Part shown: piece after piece, positions 21,999 through 33,221 of the stretch
How the letters are laid out: every line of letters begins with the position of its first letter
Numbering within the stretch: position 1 is the first letter of the stretch
Assembly: GCA_023375785.1 (NCBI GenBank)
Contig: SZWC01007267.1
Span: 22,798 to 86,797 of the forward strand
Direction: 5' to 3'
Length of the DNA: 64,000 bases
DNA from: Penium margaritaceum
Taxonomy: Eukaryota > Streptophyta > Zygnematophyceae > Desmidiales > Peniaceae
Translations under genes and position numbers: made by a program
Notes under the pieces: model-generated
Told to the model about the DNA's origin: nothing
Database searches by the model: none
What the model saw: only the letters and a program-made list of their open reading frames with translations

Positions 21999-24900
21999 CC
22001 TAAGCAAAGGCGCACGTACCCTAGGCACAGGCTCAGGTACCCTAGGCACAGGCGCAGGTACCCTGTGGACAGGCGCAGGTACCCTAGGCACAGGCGCAGG
22101 TACCCTAGGCACAGGCGGAGGTACCCTAGGCACAGGCACAGGTACCCTAGGCACAGTCGGAGGTACCATAGGCACAGTGGCAGGTACCCTAAGCATAGGC
22201 GCAGGTACCCTAGGCACAGGCGCAGGTACCATAAGCACAGGCGCAGGTACCCTAGGCACAGGCGCAGGTACCATAGGCTTAGGTGCACGTACCCCAAGGA
22301 CAAGCGCAGGTACCATAGGCACAAGCGCAGATACCCTAGGCACAGGCGGAGGTACCCTAGGCACAGGCGCAGGTACCCTAGGGACAGGCGCCGGTACCCT
22401 AAGGACAGGCGCAGGTACCCTAGGCACATGCGCCGGTACCCTGGGCACAAGCGCAAGTACCCAAGGCACAGGCGCAGGTATCCTAGGCACAGGCACAGGT
22501 ACCCTAGGCACAGGTGTAGGTACCTTAGGCACGGGCGCAGGTACCATAGGCACAGGCGCAGCTACCCTAAGCAAAGGCGCACGTATCCTAGGCACAAGCG
22601 CAGGTACCTTACGCACAGGCGCAGGTACCATAGGGACACGCACAGATTCCGTAGGCACAGGCGCAGGTACCCTGGGCACAGGCAAAGGTACACTAGTGAC
22701 AGGCCTAGGTACCCTAGGCACAGGTGTAGGAAACCTGGGCACAGGCGCATGTACCTTAGGCACAGGTACAGGTACCCTAGGCACAGGCGCAGGTACCCTA
22801 GGCACAGGCGCAGGTGACCTGGGCACAGATGCAGGTACCGTAGGCACAGGCGCAGGTTCCATAGGCACAGGCGTAGGTACCCTAAGGACAAACGCAACTA
22901 CCCCAAGCACAGGCAAATGTACCCTAGGCATAGGCGTAGGTACCCTAGGCACATACGCAAGTACCATAGGCACAGGCGCAGGTACCTTAGGGACAGGCGC
23001 ATGTACCCTAGGCACAAGCGCAGGTAACTTGGGCAAAGGCGCGTGTACCCTAGGCACAGACGCGGGTATCATAGGCACAGGCGCAGGTAACCTTGGCATA
23101 GGAGCAGGTACCCTAGGCAAAGGCGCAGGTACCCTAGGCACAGGCGCAGGTACCCTAGGCACAGGCGCAGGTACCCTAGGCACACGCGCAGGTACCGTAG
23201 GCACAGTCGCAGGTACCATAGGCACAGGGACAGGTACCCTAAGCACAGGCGCAGTTACCCTAGGCACAGGCGCAAGTACCCTAAGCACAGGCGCAGGTAC
23301 CCTAGGCACAAGCGCAGGTACCATAGGCTCAAGCGCAGGTACCCTAGGCACAAGCGCAGGTACCCTAGGCACAGGCGCATGTACCCTAGGGACAAGCGCC
23401 AGTACCCTAAGGACAGGCGCAGGTACCCTAGGCATAGGCGCAGGTACAATAGGCACAGACGTAGGTACCCTAGGCACAGGCGCAGGTACCCTAGGCACAG
23501 GCGCAGGTACCCTAGGCACAGGTGCATGTACTCTAGGCACAGGCGCATGTAACCTAGGCACAGGCGCAGGTACCCTAAGCAAAGGCGCATGTATCCTAAG
23601 CTGAGGCGCAGGTACCCTATGCACAGGCGCAGGTATCCTAGGGACAGGCGCAGGTACCGTAGGCACAGGCATAGGTACCCTAGGCACAGGCGAAGGTGCC
23701 CTAGGGATAGGCCTAGGTACCATAGGCATAGGCGCAAGAAACCTGGGCACAGGCGCATGTACCATAGGTAGAGGTACGGGTACCCTAGGCAGAGGCGCAA
23801 GTACCCTGGGCACATGCGCAACTGACCTGGGCACAGGCGCAGGTACCCTAGGCACAGGCGCAGGTACCCTAGGCACAGGCGTAGGTACCCAAAGGACAGG
23901 CGCAGCTACCCCAAGCAGAGGCACACGTACCCTAAGAACAGGCGCAGGTACCCTAGGCACAGGCGCTGGTAACCTGGGCACAGGCGCAGGTACCCTAGGC
24001 ACAGGCACAGGTACCCTAGGCAAAGGCGCAGGTACCCTAGGGACAGGCGCAGCTACCCCAAGCACAGGCGCAGGTACCCTAGGCACAGGCGCAGGTACCC
24101 TAGGCACAGGAGTAGGTACCCCGGGCACAAGTGCAGAAATCCTGGGCACAGGCGCGGGAACCCTAGGCACGGGCGCAGGAACCCTAGGCACGGGCGCATG
24201 TACCATAGGCATAAGCGCAGGTACCGTTAGCATAGGCACATGTACCCTCGCACAGGCGCAGGTACCCTAGGCACATGCGCATGTACCTTAGGGACAGGCG
24301 CAGGTGCCCTAGGGAAAGACACAGGTACCCTAGGCACATGCGCAGGTGACCTGGGCACAGGCGTAGGTACCCTAGGCACAGGCGTAGGTACCCTAGGCAC
24401 AGGCGCAGGTACCCTAGGCACGGGCGCAGGTACCCTAGGAACAGGCGCAGGTACCCTAGGCACAAGCACAGGTACCATAGGCACCAGCGCAGACACCCTA
24501 AGCACTTGCGCAGGTACCCTAGGCACAGGCGCAGGTACCTTAGGCACAGGCGCAGGTACCATATGCACAGGCACAGGCACCCTAGGCACAGGCACAGGTA
24601 CCCTAGGGACAGGCGCAAGTACCTTAGGGACAGGCGCAGGTACCCTAAGCACAAGCGCAGGTAACCCGGGCACAGGCGCAGGTACCCTAGGCACAGGCAC
24701 AGGTACCCTAGGCACAGGCGCAGGTACCCTAGGCACAGGCGCAGGTAACCTGGGCATAGGTGCAGGTACCCTAGGCAAAGGCGCAGGTACCCTAGGCACA
24801 GGCGCAGGTACCTTAGGCACAGGCGCAGGTACCATAGGCACAGGCGCAGGTACCCTAAGCACAAGCGCAGGTAACCCGGGCACAGGCGCAGGTACCCTAG

Positions 24901-26507
24901 GCACAGGCACAGGTACCCTAGGCACAGGCGCAGGTACCCTAGGCACAGGCGCTGGTACCCTAGGCACAGGCGCGGGTACCCTAGGCACAAGCGTAGGTAC
25001 CATAGGCACAGGCGCAGGTACCCTAAGCACAAGCGCAGGTAACCCGGGCACAGGCGCAGGTACCCTAGGCACAGGCACAGGTACCCTAGGCACAGGCGCA
25101 GGTACCCTAGGCACAGGCGCTGGTACCCTAGGCACAGGCGCGGGTACCCTAGGCACAAGCGTAGGTACCATAGGCACAGGCGCAGGTACCCTAAGCACAA
25201 GCGCAGGTAACCCGGGCACAGGCGCAGGTACCCTAGGCACAGGCACAGGTACCCTAGGGACAGGCGCAAGTACCTTAGGGACAGGCGCAGGTACCCTAAG
25301 CACAAGCGCAGGTAACCCGGGCACAGGCGCAGGTACCCTAGGCACAGGCACAGGTACCCTAGGCACAGGCGCAGGTACCCTAGGCACAGGCGCAGGTAAC
25401 CTGGGTATAGGTGCAGGTACCCTAGGCGAAGGCGCAGGTACCCTAGGCACAGGCGCATGTATCCTTAGCACATGCGCAGGTACCATAGGCAGAGGTACAG
25501 GTACCATAGGGAAAGGCGCAGGCACCCTAAGCACAGGCACAGGTACCCTAGGCACAAGCGCAGGTACCCTAGGGACAGGCGCAGGTACCATAGGCACAAG
25601 CGAAGGTAACCTGGGCAGAGGTACGGGTACCCTAGGCACTGGCGCAGGTATCCTAGGCACAGGCGCGTGTACCTTAGGCACAGGCCTAGGTAACCAGGGC
25701 AGAGGTGCAAGTACCCTAGGCTCAGGCGCAGGTACCCTATGCACAGGCCCAGGTACCCTAGGGACAGGCGCAAGTATCCTTAGCACAGGCGCAGGTACCA
25801 TAGGCACAGGCGCAGGTACTCTAGGCATAGGCGTAGAACCCTAGGCACAGGCACAGGTACCCTGGGCACAGTCGCAGGTACCCTAGGCACAGGCGCAGAT
25901 ACCCCAGGCACAGGCGCAGGTACCCTAGGGACAAGCGCAGGTACCCTAGGCACAGGCGCATGTACCCTAGGCACAGTTGCAGGTACCCTAGGCACAGGCG
26001 CATGTACCCTAAGTACAGGCGCAAGTGACCTATGCACAGGCGCAGGTACCCTAAGCACAGGCGCATGTACCCTAGGTACAGGCGCAAGTACCCTATGCAC
26101 AGTCACTGGCACCCCAGGCACAGGCGCAGGTACCCTAGGCACTGGCGCATGTACACTAAGCACAGGCGCAGGCACCTTAGGCCCAAGCGAAGGTACCCTA
26201 AGCACAGGCGCAGGTACCCTATGCACAAGCACATGAACCCTAGGCACAGCGCAGGTACCCTAGGCACAGGCATAGGTACCCTAGGCAGAGGCACAGGTAC
26301 CATAGGCACAGGTGCAGTTACCCTCGGCACAGGCGCAGGTACCCTAGGCACAGGCGCAGGTACCCTAGGCACAGGCGCAGGTAACCTGGGCACAGGCGCA
26401 GGTACCCGAGGCACAGGCACAGGTACCCTATGCACTGTCGCAGGCACCCTAGGCACAAGCGCAGATACCCTAGGCACAGGCGCAGGTATCATAGGCACAG
26501 GCGCAGG
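21993..26507 (+). repeat. satellite A array A2, about 215 units
   Basis: The unit reads GGTACCCTAGGCACAGGCGC plus A (21 bp, about 67% GC). It contains a KpnI-type palindrome (GGTACC) overlapping an AvrII-type palindrome (CCTAGG). Variation is concentrated at CCCTAG to CCATAG or CCTAAG, GGCACA to GGGACA or GGCATA, GGCGCA to AGCGCA, GGCGTA, GGTGCA or GGCACA, and the base before GTACC. Four of six frames are open in the consensus. The array is cut by an LTR insertion at 26508. Confidence 0.97.
24640..25400 (+). repeat. higher-order repeat, mainly 168-bp period, in A2
   Basis: The distinctive variant GTAACCCGGGCAC recurs at 24661, 24871, 25039, 25207 and about 25312, giving spacings of 210, 168, 168 and 105 bp, all multiples of 21. 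Neighbouring units repeat in the same order between the markers, so groups of 8-10 units were duplicated. Confidence 0.85.
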
Positions 26508-27119
26508 TGTCGGTACATGGAAGTCAACACTGGCAACCTCTCTTGGATAATCCGAGTTCTTAATAAGCAATTCAGGTTCGGCATCAAGTCAACAGAACCT
26601 CCTTGCCAACGGATTGTCGGTCACGGCCACTGGCTTAAAGGCGAGTCGTCCCTAATAACCGCGACCACGTCGCAGTCGCATCCGGCTAGCGAAGAAGAAG
26701 CCGTTGCAATCTCTTTGTCCTGTTCTGTGATATATTATTGAGGATGTTCATTCCCTCAAATTAACCATAGCTGTTCTGCTCATCCTCTTCCCCTTTGGTT
26801 CCGCGGCTTTGCCACCGTGTCTTCACTCTACTCGCTCCTGGCATTATTTGTCTTTGCCAGCCCCTCTCAACGCTTTGCTCCGTTGCTCTCGCTCCTTTGC
26901 TCAGCCCTCATACTCCGCCAACCATCACTCACCTCGCCAGCACTATCTCTCACATTAACCTGTCTACCTCGGCTACCTAACGTCTCAGCCCATGTCAGCC
27001 TCCGTGACTTACTCCTTGCACCACTCTCGGCTACGTCACTCTGCTGACAAACTCCTGCTTGCTCTAACGCTTCTGCCTGCTTCTGCTGCTACTGTTATCG
27101 TTCCTACATTCCTCCGACA
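26508..27119 (+). repeat. 5' LTR (612 bp) with TGTCGG...CCGACA ends
   Basis: The non-satellite sequence starts exactly with TGTCGG and the LTR closes with CCGACA at 27114-27119, a perfect 6-bp inverted repeat with the canonical TG...CA ends. The next base starts the primer-binding site. A TATA-like ATATATTA lies near 26730. Both ends and the primer site agree, so the boundaries are well supported even without the second LTR. Confidence 0.8.
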
Positions 27120-27131
27120 TGGTATAAGAGC
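27120..27131 (+). other. primer-binding site, initiator tRNA-Met type
   Basis: TGGTATAAGAGC directly follows the LTR end and differs at one of 12 positions from TGGTATCAGAGC. The latter is the complement of the 3' end of plant initiator tRNA-Met used by many copia elements. It supports both the element class and its plus-strand orientation. Confidence 0.78.
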
Positions 27132-27626
27132 ATCAGGCAATATCACCTCGTGCCCCGTGACTACGTCATCGCAATGCCGCCATCTTCCCTCCATCGCTTC
27201 CACCTGCAATCTTCTGCCGCTGCTACCGTCGTCCCGCGCCTCGCCGCTTTGTGAGCAGCTGACATCAGCAGCTCTCCCTCACGAGTTCTCCGCGCTGAAG
27301 AAACACCTTGTCATCCTAATGAAGCCCTGCGCCCATTTCCGCGCCCGTGGCCAACAACCGGTGACTTGTCGCACACATCAGTCGTAAGCAACTCTCGAGC
27401 CACCGTCTGCCTTCAACTACCAGGAAGTTTCCTGCTGTCTGCCATCCGCTGTCCCTCATCACATCTGCTTTCGCAAGCATCTACTTCTCTTTCATCTTGC
27501 TTTATCGGCTTCATCAGCTACTTTATCACCGTCATCCTCAGCCCGCCCGCACCTATCGTCTCGAGCCGCCTTCTCGCATCGCATCCTCGCCTCGTCACCA
27601 GCTGCAGCCAAAACTGCCGCCGTCAG

Positions 27627-27837
27627 GATATCGGACACCACCAGTCTTCCTGCTCCCATTTCCAAGCCAGCTGGGGAACAAGCCGTCACTCTCCTGACAT
27701 CAGGGGTCAATAGCATCTGCCCGCTGCCTCACTCCCTCTGCCGCAACCAACCTCTTCTAGCTGATATGATATTGGACACCACCAGTCTTCCTGCTTCCAT
27801 TTCCGAGCTAAATGGGGAACAAGCCATCACTCTCATG
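27627..27837 (+). repeat. 70-bp direct duplication, offset 141 bp, in the element leader
   Basis: The segments 27627-27696 and 27768-27837 share GGACACCACCAGTCTTCCTG and GGGGAACAAGCC and agree at roughly 87% of positions. The offset of 141 is a multiple of three, and both copies read as D-T-T-S-L-P-A-x-I-S ... GEQA-x-TL in one frame. The duplication may therefore lie at the start of a gag-like region. I do not recognise the protein. Confidence 0.75.
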
Positions 27838-28638
27838 AACGCAATAATAAGTGGTTGTGTATCTCCACCTCCCTGCCGCATCGCCCCCCATCTCGGTTGC
27901 CTCCGCTCGCATTACTCCCTATCTATCTTCTCCTTCATCGTCATCAGCCCTCCGTCGTCATTTCTCACGTCGTCCTCATCTACTGCCATTAGCCCTCCCT
28001 GTCATCCGCACTCCAGTGTTCTCAGCTTCATCAGCCGCCCGTTCCTGCCTCATCTCTGCCCCTCCGTCATCAGCATCATCCGCACCACCCTCTCATCAAT
28101 CATCCGCATCAGCATCGCTTTATCGCGCACGTGGTTCCGCCCCTGCGCCCACTCATCCATCAATCATTTCATCCGCTTGAGCATCGCTTTCAGCTTGGCT
28201 CAAGGATCCGTCCGGTCGCATCGCCTTTTCCGCGACGACCTGCGCCCACGCCAAAAATTCCTTCAAGCGCACACAGTTCGCACAAGGTACCCTAGGTTCA
28301 GGCGAAGGTACCATAGGCACAGGCGCAACGCAGGTATCCTAAGCACAGGCGCAGGTAACCTGGGCACAAGCGCAGGTACCCTAGGCACAGGCGCAAGTAC
28401 CCTCGGCACAGGCGCAGGTACCCTAGGCACAGGCTCAGGTACCCTAGACACAGGCGCAGGTACCCTAGGCGCAGGCGCAGGTACCCTAGGCACAGGCGCG
28501 GGTACCCTAGGCACAGGCGCAGGTACCCTAGACACAAGCGCAGATGCACTAGGCGCAGGCACAGGTACATTAGGCATAGGCGCAGGTACCCTAGGCACAG
28601 CCGCAGGTACCATAGGCACAGGCGCAGGTACATTAAGA

Positions 28639-28936
28639 ACAGGCGCAGGTACCCTAGGCACAGGCGCAGGTACCCTAAGCACAGGTGCAGGTACCCTAGG
28701 AACAAGCGCAGGTACCCTATGCACAGTCACAGGCACCCCATGCACAAGCGCAGGTACCCTAGGGACAGGCGCAGGTACCCTAGGCACAGGCGCAGGTACC
28801 CTAAGCACAGGTGCAGGTACCCTAGGAACAAGCGCAGGTACCCTATGCACAGTCACAGGCACCCCATGCACAAGCGCAGGTACCCTAGGGACAGGCGCAG
28901 GTACCCTAGGCACAGGCGCAGGTACCCTAAGCACAG
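28639..28936 (+). repeat. 126-bp tandem duplication in A3
   Basis: Six units including CTATGCACAGTCACAGGCAC and CCATGCACAAGCG repeat with a 126-bp offset (markers at 28732 and 28858), covering about 2.4 copies without visible differences. Confidence 0.88.
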
Positions 28937-29698
28937 ACGCAAGTACCCTAGGCACAGGCGCAGGTACCCTAAGAACAAGCGACGATACCCTAAGCACACG
29001 CGCAGGTACCCTAGGCACAGGTGCAGGTACCCTAGGCACAGGCGCAGGTACCTTACGCACAGGCGCATATACCCTAGACACATGCGCAAGTACCCTAGGC
29101 ACAAGCGCAGGTACCCTAGGCACAGGCGCATGTACCATAGGCACGGGCGCAGGTACCCTAGGCACAGGGGCAGGTACCCTAGGCACATGCACAGGTACCA
29201 TAGTCACAGGCGCAGGTACCCTAGGCACAGGCGCAGGTACCATAGGGACAAGCGCAGGTACCCTAAGCACAGGCGCAGGTAACCTGGGAACAGGCGCAGG
29301 TACCCTAGGCACGGGCGTAGATTCCCTAGGCACAGGCGCAGGTAACCTGGGTACAGGCGCAGGTACCCTAGGCACAGGCGCGGGTACCATAGGCACAGGC
29401 GCAGGTACCCTGGGCACAGGCGCAGGTACCCTAGGCACAAGCGCAGGTATCCTAGGCAAAGGTGCAGGTACCCTAGGCATAGGCGCAGATACCATAAGCA
29501 TAGGTGCAGGTACCCCAGGCATAGGCGCAGGTACCCTAGGGACAGACGCAGGTACCCTAGGCTTAGGTACAGGTACACTAGGCACAGGCGCAGGTACCTT
29601 AGGCACAGGTGCAGGTACCCTAAGCAAAGGCGCAGGTAACCTAGGCACAGGCGCAGGTACCATAGGCACAGGCGCAGGTACTCTAGGCATAGGCGCAG

Positions 29699-29908
29699 GT
29701 ACCCTATGCACAGTTGCAGGCACCCCGGGCACAGGCGTAGGTACCCTAAGGACAGGCGCACGTACCCAATGCACTGGCGCAGGTACCATGGGCACAGGCG
29801 CAGGTACCCTATGCACAGTTGCAGGCACCCCGGGCACAGGCGTAGGTACCCTAAGGACAGGCGCACGTACCCAATGCACTGGCGCAGGTACCATGGGCAC
29901 AGGCGCAG
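29699..29908 (+). repeat. 105-bp tandem duplication in A3
   Basis: Five units starting at CTATGCACAGTTGCAGGCAC (29704) and including GTACCCAATGCACTGGC repeat with offset 105 (29701 against 29806) with no visible difference. The 105-bp length is also the period of the large block at 33.2 kb, although the units involved are different. Confidence 0.88.
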
Positions 29909-31521
29909 GTACCATAGGCACAGGCGCAGGTACCCTATGCACAGGCGCAGGCACCCCAGGCACATGCACAGGTACCCTAGGGACAGGCGTAGGTACCCTA
30001 GGCACAGGCGCAGGTACCCTAAGCACAAGCGCAGGTACCCTAGGCACAGGCGCAAGTACCCTAGGCACAGGCGCAGGTACCCTGGGCACTGGCGCAAGTA
30101 CCATGGGCAGAGGCGCAGGTTCCTTAGGCATAGGCGCAAGTACCCTATGCACAGGCGCAGGCACCCCAGGCACAGGTACAGGTACCATAGGGACAAGCGC
30201 AGGTACCCTAGGTACAAGCGCAGGTACCATAAGCACAAACGAAAGTACCCTAGGCACAGGCATAGGTACCTTAAGCACAAGCAAAGATACCCTACGCACA
30301 CGCACAGGTACTCTAGGCACAGGCGCAGGTACCCTAGGCACAGGCGCAGGTACCTAACGCACAGGCGCATATACCATAGACACAGGCGCAAGTACCCTAG
30401 GCACGAGCGCAGGTACCCTAGGCACAGGCGCATGTACCATAGGCACGTGCGCAGGTACCCTAGGCACAGGGGCAGGTACCCTAGGCACATGTACCATAGG
30501 CACGGGCGCAGGTACCCTAGGCACAGGGGCAGGTACCCTAGGCACATGTACCATAGTCATAGGCGCAGGTACCCTAGGCACAAGCACAGGTACCCTAGGG
30601 ACAGGCAAAGGTACCCTAAGCACAGGCGCAGGTACCCTAGGCACAGGGGCAGGTACCCTAGGCACATGTACCATAGGCACGGGCGCAGGTACCCTAGGCA
30701 CAGGGGCAGGTACCCTAGGCACATGTACCATAGTCATAGGCGCAGGTACCCTAGGCACAAGCACAGGTACCCTAGGGACAGGCAAAGGTACCCTAAGCAC
30801 AGGCGCAGGTAACCTAGGCACAGGTGCAGGTACCCTAGGCACAGGCGCAGGTTCCCTAGGCACAGGCGTAGGTATCCTGGGTACAGGCACAGGTACCCTA
30901 GGCACAGGTGTACGTACCATAGGCATAGGCGCAGGTACCCTAGGCACATGCACAGGTACCCTAGGCACAAGCGCAGGTATCGTAGGCAAAGGTGCAAGTA
31001 GCCTAGGCACAGGCGCAGGTACCATAAGCATAGGCGCAGGTACCCCAGGCACACGCGCAGGTATCCTAGGGACAGGCACAGTACCCTAGGCACAGGCGCA
31101 GGTACCCTAGGGACATGCGCACGTACCCTAGGCACAGGCGCAGGTACCCTAAGCAAAGGCGCAGGTACCTTAGGCACAGGCGCAGGTACCATAGGCACAG
31201 ACGCAGGTACCCTAGGCGCAGGCGCAGGTACCCTATGCACAGTTGCAGGCACCCCAGGCACAGGCGCAGGTACCTTAGGGACAGGCGCAGGTACCCTAGG
31301 CACTGGCGCAGGTACCATGGGCACAGGCGCAGGTACCCTAGGCACAGGCGCAGGTACCCTATGCACAGGCGCAGGCACCCCAGGCACAGGCACAGGTACC
31401 ATAGGGACAGGCAAAGGTACCCTAGGCATAGGCGCAGGTACCTTAAGCACAAGCGCATGTACCCTAGGCACAGGCGCAGGTACCCTAGGCACAGGCGCAC
31501 GTACCTAGGCACAAGCGCAGG

Positions 31522-31964
31522 CTATGGGTAAAAAAACGGCGCAACGTTTTTTTTCACGGTTTTTGGCAGCGGTGCTTACGCCGTGTCTTCATGAAAGCTG
31601 TGTCAGTTTTTCCTTCCTGTTAAAAAATTTAGATGCCCCCCCCCCTCGCAGGGGGCCCGTGCCCCAGGCTTATGGGTCACTAGCAGGGCACCACCTCCTT
31701 TCCACGTCACAATGTGACCATGTCATATAATGTCACCATGTCACGTGTACATAACCATTCCATCAGATGGCATTTGCACCCCATTATCACCAAGACACAT
31801 GGGAAACAAATGGGAAAATTTTGTCCCTCCCGCCAAACATGTGTTTTGAATTCTAGCTAAACTTTAAAAAATGCAATGCAGAAAAGCGTTAAAAATGCCG
31901 CAAGCAATTTTTAGCGTTTTAAACGCCCGGTTCAATGAATGCTGCGGCGTTGTTTAAGCCATTG
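31522..31964. mobile_element. non-autonomous hAT-like MITE (about 443 bp) inserted in satellite A
   Basis: The insert has imperfect terminal inverted repeats. The left end CTATGGGTAAAAAAACGGCG matches the reverse complement of the right end (CAATGGCTTAAACAACGCCG) at 18 of 25 positions over the full repeat. The right end begins CAATG, fitting the YARNG rule of hAT elements; the left end begins CTATG, one mismatch. Flanks AGCGCAGG (31514-31521) and GGCGCAGG (31965-31972) form an 8-bp target duplication with one mismatch. Removing the insert plus one flank restores a perfect 21-bp satellite register. There is no coding capacity. Inside are a C-run with a GC hairpin (about 31635-31660) and repeated ATGTCA/GTCAC motifs (31705-31750). 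Class assignment rests on the ends only. Confidence 0.68.
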
Positions 31965-33221
31965 GGCGCAGGTACCCTAGGTACAGGCGCAGGTACCCTA
32001 GGTACAAGCGCAGGTACCCTAGGTACAGGCGCAGGTACCCTAGGCCCAAGCACATGTACCCTAAGCACAGGCCCATGTACCCTAGGCACAGGCGCATGTA
32101 CTTTAAGCACAGGCGCAGGTACCCTAGGCACAGGCGTAGGTACCCTAGGTGCAGGCGAAGGTACCATAGGCACAGGCGTAGTACAGGTACCCTAGGCATA
32201 GGCTCAGGTAACCTGGGCAAAGGCGCTGGTACCCTAGGCATAGGCGTAGGTACCCTCGGCACAGGCGCAGGTACCCTAGGCACAGGCTCAGATACCCTAG
32301 GCACTGGCGCAGGTACCCTAGGCACAGGCGCAGGTACCCTAGGCACAGGCGCAGGTACCCTAGGAAAAGGCGCAGGTAACATGGGCACAGGCGTAGGTAC
32401 ACTAGGCACAGGCGCAGGTACCCCAGGCACATGCACAGGTACCCTAGGCATAGGTTCAGGTACCCTAGGCACAGGCGCAGGTACCCTACGCACAGGCACA
32501 GGTACCCTAGGCACAGGCGCAGATGCCCTAGGCACACACGCAGGCACCCTAGGCACATGCGCAGATACCATAGGCTCAGGCGCAGGTACTATAGGCAAAG
32601 GCACAGGTACCCTAAGAACATGCGCAGGTACCCTAGGCACAGGCGCAGGTACCCTAAGCACAGGCGCAGGTACCCTAGGCACAGGCGCAGGTACCCTATG
32701 CACCGTCACAGGCACCCCATGCACAAGCGTTGGTACCCTAGGGACAGGCGCAGGTACCATAGGCACAGGCGCAGGTACCCTAAGCACAGGCGCAGGTACC
32801 CTAGGCACAGGCGCAGATGCCCTAGGCACACCCGCAGGCACCCTAGGCACATGCGCAGATACCATAGGCTCAGGCGCAGGTACTCTAGGCAAAGGCACAG
32901 GTACCCTAAGCACATGCGCAGGTACCCTAGGCACAGGCGCAGGTACCTCATGCACAAGCGCAGATGCCCTAGGCACAGGCGCAGGTACCCTAGGCTCAGG
33001 CGCAGGTACCCTAGGCACAGGCGCATCTACCGTAGGCACAGGCGCAGGCACCCTAGGCACAGGCGAAGGTAACCTGGGTACAGGCGCACGTACCCTGGGC
33101 ACAGGCGCAGGTACCATAGGCACAGGCGCAGGTACCTTACGCACAGGCGCAGATACCCTAGACATTGGCGCAAGTACCCTAGGCACAAGCGCATGTACCC
33201 TAGGCACAGGCGCAGGTACCG

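Larger units (their letters stand above)
26508..28284 (+). mobile_element. copia-like LTR retrotransposon remnant: 5' LTR plus leader, inserted in satellite A
   Basis: A 612-bp LTR is followed by a primer-binding site and about 1.15 kb of internal sequence, after which satellite A resumes at 28285. No pol domain and no 3' LTR are present, so the 3' part of the element is missing. Satellite lies on both sides, showing that the element landed in an existing array. The plus strand is pyrimidine-rich and contains a CCGCGG near 26801 like the 2.6-8.1 kb region. The copy is incomplete. Confidence 0.75.
28285..31521 (+). repeat. satellite A array A3, about 154 units
   Basis: The same 21-bp unit and orientation as A2 continue after the LTR remnant. 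Units vary in the same manner. Several short in-register duplications are present, and a group of units near 30.43-30.74 kb has lost 6 bp (15-bp units reading GGCACATGTACCATAG). The array is interrupted at 31521 by the MITE. Confidence 0.97.

Noticed and set aside
21993-26507. Telomere-like CCCTA in every satellite A unit
   Set aside because: CCCTA occurs once per 21 bp, surrounded by unrelated bases; there are no consecutive CCCTAAA repeats.
27766-30357. 863-codon frame joining the LTR element leader to satellite A
   Set aside because: The first part is element leader sequence and the rest is satellite; the frame crosses the insertion junction by chance because the satellite has no stops in that frame.
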